The notes under the pieces were generated by a model. It saw nothing but the letters and a program-made list of their open reading frames with translations, made no database searches and was not told the DNA's origin. From assembly GCA_040374085.1 (NCBI GenBank), contig JBEIVB010000030.1, forward strand, positions 1 through 25,425: a stretch of 25,425 bases of DNA. The letters run 5' to 3'. Positions 7,325 through 19,300 of this stretch are shown here, in pieces (position 1 is the first letter of the stretch; each line of letters starts with the position of its first letter). Origin of the DNA: JBEIVB01 sp040374085. Lineage in GTDB: Bacteria; Bacteroidota; Bacteroidia; UBA4408. The position numbers and the translations under genes were made by a program.

Positions 7325-10300
7325 TTACTTGGTTGTTCCAATGAACACTTTGTTGGTGTACACCTGACCGCCGTTTACGATGCGAACCAAGTAGTTGCCG
7401 GAAACCACACCGGAGAGGTTAATCTCTTTGCGGCCAACGGCATTGCTTGCATCAACAGTTTGGATGTTCTGACCCAACAAGTTCATTACTTCTACGGTCA
7501 CCTGGCCTTTAACATCGCCCGGAATGTTCACATACAACAGATCGTTGTTTGAGTAGATTCCAAAACGCTCTGCTGCAGTTGCAACAGCATTGCCGGGAGC
7601 ACGGAAGTGCAAGAAGAAGCGGCTTCCAGAGTTGCCTGAAGGCAATTCAACGCTGTAGCTGCTTTCTTTCAAGTTCACCATCTTCTTGGCAACCGCATCT
7701 TCTAAGTAAACCTCGGTGAAGAGATCAACACCCGAAAGGTCGGTTGCTTTGATGGTGGTTTTGCCTGCATCGGATACAACTACACCAACAGGAATCACCA
7801 TGTCTTCGTTCAAGGCTCCTACCGAGTTGATGGCAAGTTTAACGTTGTCATCAGATACGGTGAAGATGTTGGACGATTTCACAAACACAGGAATCAACTT
7901 CTGAGCGTCGTGATCAACCTCATAGCTCATTGAGCCGCCTGAAGTAAAGTCAAGAACGGTTTCATCTGTTCTTCCGGCATTGTCTATTTCCAAACGCAAG
8001 GCTTTGTTCTTCTCTTCCAAGAAGATGAAGGCGTCTGTGGTAACACGATGGCTGTTGTTGAAGGTCAAGCTTTGAGTTCCAGACTGGAGAGCTTTTACCA
8101 AGAAGCCTTGGCTGTGTCCAATGGCAACATTGGTTCCCGCACCGGCATTGTTGGTCCAAGTAGTACCTATCAACGATGCGTATTGGTTAACCCTTGGATT
8201 CCAAATGTAAACCGTAGGCGCAATCTTGGTGCTGTTGGTTGTCCTAAACGCGGTCCAAGAGATGGGCTGTGGATATGGGTTACCAATTAGATTCCATCCG
8301 TTGGCACCAATCTTGGTTACGTTAACCGAAGTAAGGGTTCCATTGGTTGGTTCTCCAACAAAGTCAAGCATTGCAGTTGGTGTTGTAATAAAGGCCGCAA
8401 TACCCAAGCCGCTGGTCATAGGTGTGCTGATGGCGTTGGACCAACCCACTGCATCGTTGGTTTGGAATTGAGTAGCTGCCTCATTAAACCACCAAGTGGT
8501 TGGGAACACAGTTGGCTGAACCGATGTTGGATCGGGGTTGTACTGGTAGTTAGCCGGTGATCCCGCCACATTGAAGTCGTCACCCAAATTGGCAGAGGTG
8601 GCTAACCCGTTGTTGGTAGGGTTGGCCAAGAAGTGCTGGCCAGAAATCGTGTAGCGCTCAACCACAATGTTGCCGGTAAGCGTGCCGGTTTGCGGACGCC
8701 AGTGTGCAGTTGTAGTGGCATTGGAGCGCAAGAACAGGCGATCGTTGGTAACAAGGGTTCCGCTGGTTTGCTGTGCATACACATTTACCCCAAGAGTAGC
8801 AGATGGGCTAATGGTGAACGTTCCTGCTCCAGATTTGCTGAACTCAACGTTGTTGAAGGTAGCAGCTCCACTTAAAGTACCATTGGTGCTGGTGTTGAAG
8901 ACAACTTTACCCAAACCACCAACGGTGTTGCTGTTACTGGTCCAGTTGCGGTTCACGTTCAGCACAGAGGTGGCGGCAGAGGTGGTAATCCAAGCGCTTG
9001 GTGCAACGGTTACATCCAACGCTTCAACCGTTGTTGCAGCGGCAATGTTTGGCTTGTTGGCCACATTGTTCACATACACTTTGTATGGGCTGGCAGGAAG
9101 CGTGGTGCTGGTGTTTACAATACTAAACCAGTTGTTGATGGTACCCCAGTTGGTGCTGGTGCCACCTTCCCAGTTGGCTGCAGTTGCGTAACCGAAAACA
9201 CCCTTGCCTCTTTCAGCAGGAGCATTTTCGTAATTACCCAAGAGAATGAAGTAGGTTGTGGCAGGCGTAAGACCGGTTAGGCCCAGGTAAGGATAATAGC
9301 CTGGGTTGCCTATAAACCCACCATCGTTGTTTGCAAGCTGGGTGAAGGTACCGTTTGCGGTATTGTCGCTGGAGGTGTACACACGAAGATCCGGGTCAAT
9401 TATGTTTCCGGTTGCACTGGTGGTTGGCTTAGCCAATAGGTACAATTGTTCTACGCCGGTTACCTTATACCACAAACTGAATCGGGTACCAATACCATCC
9501 GCAACAGGAGTTGTTTCGGTGTTGGCTGTTGAGTTGTTGAACGGTATGTAAGTAACCTTGTCACCAATGGTTCCAGACAAATCAACCGCTCCGCTGACCA
9601 AATCGTTGCACAGACTGGTAGAGAAGAGCCCGGTTGTGCTGTAGGTACTAACCACGGCACCCGTACAGGTGGCACGCATAGACCACATATAGTCGGTGCT
9701 GCACAACAAACCGGTGAGGGTTAAGCTGTTGGCAGGGGCAGTAACCACAGTTGGAGTTGCCCATGTAGCCACGCTGGTTGGATCGCTTACGCGCTTGTAA
9801 CGAACCTGGTACTGAGTAGCAACCGCTATCGGGGTCCAGTTCAGCTTGGCGCCATCCAGTGTAATGTTGGTAGCGGCTGCAATGGTTGGAGCCGTGCCAC
9901 AATTGGCAGCAGGTGCAGCGGACAAGGTTACGTTATCTATGTGAAGACGATCTTGATCTGCAGCAGAGAAACACTGGAAACCAACGTAATAGGTTCCTGC
10001 ACTGGCAGGGGTGATGGTTATCGTCTGCTCTGCATAAGAAGTGTTTCCATAATTCTCAGTCACAAACAGCTCGTTGGTCATGGCGGCATTGTTGGCGGCG
10101 GTACCATAAGAAACCCTTAAGTTCTCAGTGTAGAGGGTACTGGAGGTGCGGTAAGAGAACTTGAGGGTGTAGATGTAGGCAGGATCCATCAATACAGGAG
10201 GTGTATAGGCCCAATCGTTGGCTGCGTTGGTGGTGTTGTAAAGATAACGCAAGGAGTTGGTTCCCGAAAGCGGGTTTTGTGCAAACGTTGTCCAGGTGTT

Positions 10301-13300
10301 GGCATCGGCGTTTACATTTTCAACAGACCAACCGCATGGCATGGTCGGAGCGGTAACCCCATCGAAATTTTGAGTAAACGGCAATGGGTTTGTAAACGAT
10401 ACCATACACACGTTGGTGTAAGCAAAGGCCCCACCGTTTGAACAGGTAACCTTACAACGGTAATGCGTGGTGGTGGTGAAGTTAGGCGTGGTATACACTG
10501 CAGTTGTTGCACCGGTTCCACCCGATACAGATGCCCAATTGTTGGTTCCATTGGCACTCTGCTCCCATTGGTAGGTTATTCCCAAACTCTGAGGGTTGTT
10601 GGTTATGGAAATGGTGTTAGGGCTACCCGCACAGCCTTGCAATTGTGCGGCAATTGTTCCGGGTGAAGGTGTACCCGCACAGTTTGGAGGCAAGCCAAGA
10701 GCAAAGAATCCAAGCGAGGTCAAGGCCGGAGTTGTGGTAATGTCGGTGGCCACGGCATTGGCAATGTTGGAAACTTTACCATAAGTACCGGTCAAGGTAG
10801 CCGAACGTGCAATGAGGTTGTTCAACGCAATTGCATCGGTTAAGCGAACATTGGCATTGGTGAAGTTAGCTGACCCACTCACAAAGGATGCACTCCAGTA
10901 ACGATTGGTCAACAAGGAGCCCACTGTAGTACCGTTGCCGGAACCACCGGTTGCACCGGTAAATACCTCGGCGTTCACCACCACGGTTCCACCGGCATTG
11001 GTGGTTGCATCAACCAAAGCAAACGGATTGTACGATCCACCCTTGCCCACTGGGAAGGTGTAGGTTGTGCCGGTGGCCAAGCTTGCAGGCAGGGTGCGCG
11101 CAAACGGACCGTTTACATAAGCAGTAGCAGAACCGCCTACCAAGGAACCAACGGTGGTTCCATTTAAGGTAAGGGTGTTGGTTGAGCTGGTGTTAACCAA
11201 TCCGCTGGTTAGGGTTAGAGTACCCGACAAGGTTAGCGGCACGTTGAGGGTTACACCGCCCGCATTGTTCACGGTAAAGCCGGTTAGGCTTGCATCTGGG
11301 GTTGGCAACAGGTTTTGCCATACTCCTGATCCACCAATGGTTTGGGGTGCTGCAATGGTGTAGGTGGCGGTGCTGCCCAAAATCAGGTTCTTTTGAACGG
11401 TAAAGGTTCCGTTGTTCAAAATGTTGCCTCCCACAGCAAACTCAGATCCTGAGTTGTTGGTGCGGAATTCCGAACCGCTGTTGATGGTTAGGTTGCCCTG
11501 AATGTGGGTTCCGTTGCCGGTGGAGGTGTTGTAAGAAGACGAAACAAAACGCGTTGCATCGGTACCGCTGTTCACCACCACATTGTTCAAAGGAACACGA
11601 CCGCTGGCATAGGTCTCAATGGAGAAACCGTTGGCGTTGGCAGGCAAAGCAGCTGTTCCATCACCAAAGGTAAAGGTGTGCGTTCCGGTGAAACGGGTAG
11701 CGTTGGCAGTAGCGGCAACGCGAACCGAGAAGGTGGTTGAGGCCGCCAAGCTGTTGTGCGGAGGGTTGATGATGGTTACCCCACCCGCGGTGCAGTTTAC
11801 GTTGTTCGACAGGATGCTGAAGGTGTGAACACCACTCGCTGTAGAGCTTACATCGGTTCCGGTGTTCGGATTCAAGAAGATGTTTCCACCGGTTTGACCG
11901 AAGGTAGCACCTGAGTTAACCAGGATGTTGCCGCTTACGTTGAGGGTAGATGTACCGCTCATGTTAAAGGCACCGGTTGTACCGCCGCCTACAACAATAG
12001 ACTTATTACCACCCGTTGCAATTGCCGGACCTACGTTGGCCGTTCCGCCAGAAAGGTTGTAGGTACCGTTGTTGTTGATGGTTAAGGCAGTTGTTCCGGT
12101 GGTTAAGCCGCCTACGTTTAGGGTTCCACCGCTCTGGTTAAGGGTTCCGGTGATGCTAAGGGCCCCACCGCTCGTGCCCACACCCAAGGTGTTGGCAGCC
12201 ATGTTCAAGGCACCCGATTGGTTGATTGCCATAGACGCAACTTGCGCGTTTACGTTGAGGTCAACGGTAACGCCTCCAAGAATAAGAACCGCCTGCGAAC
12301 TGGTTGGCAAATCAGGGTTGGTTGACCAGGTATTGGGATCGTTCCAGTTGCCGGTTGCAATGGCAATGGCAGTAGGCTGAAGAGTAGCCGTACCGCTGTT
12401 TCCACCTACGTTGAAAGGAGTATTGAAGATGCCACCGGTAAGGTCGGCTTGCACAAACGTACGCTGAACACGCGGAGCCAAGAGTGTGGAGTTGATACCG
12501 GCACCGGTAGAGTTGGTGTTGAATGGGGTAACATTATCCCCTTCAAATGGATACTTCACCAAGCGAGCATCGGCAAGATTGGTAATGGAACCAATGCCAC
12601 CACCTGCAACTTCCATGTGCAAGTTGTTGCCACCCAAATCCAAGCCTCCGCCTGAACCAAAGGTCCAAGAAGACTGGGAGTAACGGTCAACGGTTACACC
12701 ATTGTCATCATAATTATCTATACCGCCGGGCAATTGGAAGGTACCACCGGAATACGAGTGTCCGCCAAATAGGATTCCGCCAGCAGTAAAGGCACCCGTA
12801 CGGTAAGCCCAAACATCGCGGCGATCGGCACCCGAACCGCATGGGGCAACCAAAAAGACTGTACCGGTTAAGGTGGGCAAGGTTGTGGTATTGATCCATC
12901 GGCCAAAGCGTCCGGTTGACATCTGGCTGAAGCCGGCTGTGTAAGTAAAGGTTCCCGTTGAGGTTGCACTTGTACCCAAAACGAAATCGTTGGTGGTTAC
13001 GTTAAGGTTACCCAAGGTCATATTCAAGGTACCGGATACAGAACCGGTTCCAACCGGAGTAATGCTGTTTACGGTTAAACCCAGTGCATTGTTCACCGTC
13101 ATGTTGGTGAAGTTGGCAGTAGGATCAAGCAGGTTGCTGAGGTTAAACTCGGCACCGGTACCTAAACCGCCGGTGATGGATACGGGGTTGGTTGGAGCAA
13201 CGGTGTATGCACCCGGATTTTCGATTTGAACCTCGGTAATGGCTCCCGTGCTGGAATTCACGTTGATTACCCGAAGTGTGGCAGGCGTGCTTGCTGTTCC

Positions 13301-16300
13301 ACCTTGCACCGTTAATACGTTGCCAACGGTATAGCTGGTTCCGGCGGTTGAAATGGTGGCAGATGGATAGGTGTTGCGGAAAGTTCCGCCGCCACCCAAA
13401 ATACCGGCAGTTGGACTAAGGGTAACCGGAGTATAGCTCAAGGTTCCGCTGGTAATCAGGGTGCCGCTGTTGCTGATGGTTCCATTCATGGAAAGGGTAT
13501 TTCCACTGGTGATGTTCATCACAGAACCGGAGTTGATGGTAAGCGTACCTTCAATTGCAGCCGTGCCGCTTAGGCGAACCTGACGCGTGCCTGCTGAGCC
13601 GGCATTTACCACAACGTCACCAAGCGGAACGTTGATGCTGCCGGCAAAAGTATTGATCTGGAAGCCATTGGCCATACCGCCAGTGCTGCTGGTTCCGTTA
13701 CCAAACTCAAGGGTGCTTCCGGCGAACGAAGTCGTAGCCGTAGAACCCAATGGCTTGTTGATGCGAATGGCCATGCCGGTTGTTCCCTGGCTGGGTGGAT
13801 CTACCACGCGGATGGTTCCACCGGTAACGTTGATGCTCACACCGGATGCGCCGGAGGTAAAGCTCAACAAATCGGTACCCGATAGAACGGAGTTGGCTGC
13901 TACAGCAGCGTTACCATCTACAATAAAGGTTCCGGAGGACATGTTCAAGGTACTGGTTGCAGAGAATACTGCATTTCCGCTGATCTGAACCGAACCTCCA
14001 CCAATGGTGAGGGTACCGCCTACGTTTAATACTTTATTGCCACCGTTCAATCCGCCAATGCGCAAGGTAGAAGTAGCAGTAGGAAGGTTCAAAGCCGCAT
14101 TAGCATTCAACTGAACGTCGTTGCACAACGCCGAAACACTGGCAGGAATGACGATGTTCCAAGGTTGTCCGATTACTACGTTGTCCGCTATTGCAGGGGT
14201 AACGTTGTCGGCAACGTTGTCGCCGTTGGTATCCCAAGTAGAACCATCATCCCAGTTTCCGTTGGTAACGGCGGTAAAGATGGTGGGGTAGTTTGCACCC
14301 GAGCCACCCAAGGTGAAGGTACCACTCAGGTCTGCGTTGGTGAGACCGGTACGGGTTACGTCGAGGTTGGTAACCAAGGTACCGGCAGTGCCGTGGGTAC
14401 CCGGTGCCAAAGCCCCGTTCAGAATCATACGGGTGTTGGCAATGGCGTTGGCATACGGGAAGAGGTTGTTCCCTTTAAGGGCTGCAGTTACTCCGGTAAC
14501 GGTTAAGCCGTTGCCGGTAGACAGAAGCCAAGATGCACTCGTTTTGGTATCTACATCAATCGCGCCGTTGGAGGCATCGGTAAACACCGGAGAAACCGCA
14601 ACTAAACCGGTAGCATCGTTATGGGTTACCGTAATGGTACCCCCAACGGTTGGTGTGCCGGCGGTGCAATAGAAACGACGGTCTATGGTGGTGGTGGTTC
14701 CCATCGGGAACAAGGTGTTGCTCGAGGTAAACGCACTGGTACCTACCCAGCGGGTAAAGGAACCGCCGGCTGTGTTGGTGATTACACCCCGTGTATAAGT
14801 AAGTGTACCAGCAGAGGTAGGACTAACGCCCAAGGTAAGAGCGTTACCGCCCAAATTGATGTTACCGGCAGTCATGGTTAATGTACCCGATACTTGGAGG
14901 CTAGGATAGCTAAAAGTAACGCCAGCATCAGGAGAGGTGTTGTTTACCGTTAGGTTGAAAACATCACCTGTACGAACCAAACCGGTTGCCAAATTAACTG
15001 TAGCACCAGTTCCGGTTCCACCGGTTACCGATACCGGGTTGGTAGGAGCTACCGTGTAGGCACCCGGGGTGGTTAAAGCAGCAGAAGTAATGCCTCCTGT
15101 GGCATTAACACCGGAAACCGTAAGGGTGGCAGCAGTTCCGGTTCCGCCAACCACAGTTAGTACATCACCCAAAACATAGCCAGATCCTGCTAAAGCCAGA
15201 GAGGTAGGCGGAGAAGTGTTTACATCGCTGAAGGTTCCGGAGCCACTGAGCGTGGTAGGAGCAAATGCAGGAAGAAGGGAAAGACCGCGGGCCAAATGGA
15301 GGGTGCTGTTCATGAAGATTACACCATTATTAACTAGGTTGCCGCCTGCAGCCAAGGCGTTACCCTGACTACGGTATTCCGAACCAGCGTTAACGGTAAA
15401 AGTACCACCTACTTGGAAGGCGGTTCCAGAAGAGGTATAGCGGTTTGAACCGGTTCCGTTTACCACTACATTACCCAAAATCAAACTGGAACCCGTATTA
15501 ACCCGGAATCCTACTCTGCTGTTGCTTGCATTTGTTCCGGAAGTACCACCAAGAACCAAGGTCATGCCGGCAAAATTCGAGGTGTTGGTTGCAGCAAAAT
15601 TAAACAAAGCGGTTGTGCCAGTTTCCGCAAATGATGGGTCAACCATAGTAAAGGTGCCACCCGTTACCTCATTGGTATGACGGTTGGCTAAGGTAACATG
15701 GAAACTTCCACTTGGAATGGATCCAGCAAAGGTACCATCGTTACCATCCACGTTGATGTTGCCACCGGTAAAGGTAATGCGCGAAGCCGTAGTTGCACCC
15801 ACTGCACCTGCTGCAAGCGCAGCCTGGCCGTTGATGTTCAGGGTTCCGCCTGTAACGGTAAGCCAACCGAAGGTGCTGCTTTGGAAACCGCGGTTTCCGC
15901 CTCCGCTTGCACCCACGTTCACCGTACCCGAGGTAACGTTAAACAAGGGCTGCTGCCCGCCTGTGGCTTGCACCATTACTACGGCGTATGGAGTTGCAGT
16001 TGCCAATACCGAGAGGGTTACCCTTGCACCGGTACCGCTGCCGGTAACGGCCGTTACGTTAGAAGCGGTTGGGGTGTTGGGGAACACGGTGTAAGCTCCA
16101 CCGCCTACTAAGGATATACCGGTAATGGCTCCGGCTGTTACCGTTGCTACGGTAAAGCGGGCATTTAAAATGCCAGCCCCGTTGCCTGCGGTAACGTCTA
16201 CAACATCACCGACAACGTATCCCGAACCACCAAAGCCGGTTACTACCGAGCCGGTGGTGGCAGCAAGGTTACCCACCACATTGGTGGTACCGCCGTTGTT

Positions 16301-19300
16301 GGTAAACGTACCGTTGTTGGTAAACAAGCCGTTTACGGTTAGGGTGCCCGAGGTGTTCACCAAGGTGGCACCGGTTTGAACGGTAAGGTTGAAACCGGTG
16401 GCGGCAGCATTGTCAACGGTAACGGTGTGGCCGGTGGCTACGGTTACCAAGTCGTTGGCAGTGGGTACCGCACCAATGTTCCAGGTGCCGGCAGAACTCC
16501 AGTTGCCGGTAGCCACAGAAACTACTACCCTTTGGGCATTGGCAGAAGAAGTTCCTACCGCCCAAGTATTGGCCAATTGGACCAAACTGAGCAAGGTTTT
16601 GTTTACAGCAGGACCGGCTGAAACGGCTGTAGAAGTTCCAATTGGGTTGGCGGCAGTGGTGGAAACCATGCGCAACTCACCCGTATTTACCGTGGTAATG
16701 GCGTTGGTAAACACCGCACGCGTTGCAAAAGCAGCTCCACTGCCCGTGGTGCCGGTAACGGTCCAGGTGGTGTTGGAGCGGGTGTCGATGTTGTTTACCG
16801 CATAAGGAACGGCAGCGGCATCGTTGAAGCTGGTTAAGGCACTGGTGCCGCCGGCAAAATTGCAGCGCGCACTTACCGTGCCACCACCTGCAGCAAAAGC
16901 AGTGCTTGGGTTGGCCCAGAACGAGAGGTTATCGCCGGCAGCATTCACAAAGGGGAATTGCCCGGCAATGTTTCCAGGGAGAGAAGTGGCAATTCCATAC
17001 CAACGGGTAAAGGTTCCGCTGGCACCGGTTAAGATGCCGCTGTTGCCTACCACGGTGGCCAAGGTGCCCGTTACGGTGGCGCTGGAACCTAAGGTTAGGT
17101 TGTTGTTGCCCACATTGTACACGGAGTTAAAGACGGGTGGAAGATTGAACCCAAGGGTTAAGGTTCCGGTTACCGTTATACTGGCTTGGCTTTGTATGAC
17201 CCCATTGGGGTTGGCCACCAACATATTGGCTACCGTGTTGGCGGTTACCCCGCCGGCGGTTGCACTCGGAATCTCAACTCCGGTTGTACGTGCACCTGCT
17301 TCATTGGCATAAGTGACGGAATATGGCAACGTTGCGGCAGATCCAACATTCCAAACAGGAGCTGCAGTAAGGCCACCCACCGTTGCAAAAACAGTTAAGC
17401 TGGCATTCCCATATTGGATGCTGGTATTGTCTGCTCCTCCCGTGCCAAGCGTTAGGCTATTGGTGGAGTTGTTGATCGTTCCCAAAAAGACCCTAACGGC
17501 AATTGCCTTGATGGGAATGTTAAGGGTCAACGTGTTTGCGTTTGAATTGGACAATGCTCTCAATGGAACAAAGACCCCGGTGCCGCCTATGCTTTGGGCG
17601 CCAATGTTGGTACCCGAGCCAAACTGTAAGCTTGAGCCTGTGGGGTATCCATTGAATACCCCATTGATGGTTAAGGAAGGACCCAACACCAAGGTGGTAA
17701 ACCCGTTTTGATTATACAAGGTGCCGCTGTTGGCGGTAAGGGTATTCCGCACGTTCAACTGTGCGCTTTGCCACACTGCCTTGTTGGTGGTGGTGTTGTC
17801 GATCACCAAATTGTACACATCGCCTCGGATTCGGAATGGGGTTCCGGCTCCTAAAGTAAAGGTGGCTCCGGTTCCGGCTCCTCCCGTTACGCCCACTGTA
17901 CCAGATGGCATAATCGAGTAATTGCCCCATTGTCCTGCGGTAACCACGGCAGAAACTACCGCACCGCTCGCATTGATTTCGGTTACGGTTAAAGAGACCG
18001 GTGTTCCTGTTCCCCCAGTAGAGGTTAGTGTGTTTCCAACAGCATACCCGCTACCCCCAGAAACCACATTAGCGGTAATGATGGAGGTTGGGGTTGGCGT
18101 GGTAGCATTTCCTAAATTAAGGGTTCCGCCTGTCATCACCAATTGCCCGATGTTGAACAAACCAAACTGGTAATCCTGACCAAACACCCCAGCGGTTCCG
18201 GCCCTGCGCAGCAGGTTAATGGTACCACCGGTTACCACCGCATAAGCAGCGGTTGCAGTAATGCCAAAGGATTGGATGGTTGTTGAGGTATTGTCAACGG
18301 TAGGCACGTTGATGGCACCGCCGGTTTGCGTGAAAAAGAAGGCACTGGTGGAGTAGAATTGGCCCGCAACGTTTACCACGCCACTGTTTAAGATGAAAAC
18401 AGACTGAGCACCAAAGGTTAAGCGCTGCTGATCCAATGTTCCTACGTTGAACACGGATCCGTTGATTTCGAGACGCCCGTTTACCGTTGAGGTAGCTGCA
18501 TTCTGAGCGGTTACGGTAAAGTTGGCGTTGTTGATGCGCAAGCCTGCAGTAGTAGGAATGGTCCAAGATGCCAGGTTAAAGAAAGGGTTGGATTGCGTAA
18601 AACTGCCGTCTATGCTCACCAAGCCATTCGTAAGGGTAAATGCACCTGTGGTGTTGGCTCCCTGAACCGTAAAACCTCGGTTGATGGTAAGCGTAGAATT
18701 AGGAGCCACAGGCGTTGCATTGGCTCCGCCTTTGTTTACCGTAACGGTATGAAAATCTATGGTACCGGAACCGGAAATACTGGCGTTAACCAATCCATAA
18801 AGAGTTAAAGCTGCGCTGGAGGCACCCGATAAGTCGAGGTTGCCGTCTACGGTAATGTTACCCGATACCAAGCGGTCCTTGTCGGTTCCGGTTTGTCCGC
18901 CTACTGAAAGGGTGTGCGAAAGGGAAACTCCTGTACCAGCGGTAAACGCTCCGGAGGAGCCCACGGTTAAATTGCCCATTACGTTGAGGGTAGCATTAAG
19001 CGTTGATTCGTACCGGAGGGTTCCGTTTACAGTCAAATCCAAGCACTTGGCCACAGCCGCCTGGTCTATGGTAACGGTAACTCCATTCGGAATGATTACG
19101 TTGTCGTTCAGCGTAGGTACACTTCCACCCCAGGTGGCTGCGTTGCTCCAGTTTCCGTTTGCAGAAGCCGTGATGGATCCGGACAGGGTGGCCTGAGAGC
19201 CTGAGGCTGCAGAAGCAGAAATGGTGCCCTCGCGCACAGAAAACACACGCCAGAAGTAAGCAGTGCCCGGAGAAAGGCCGGATTGGGTGCTGTTGATGGC

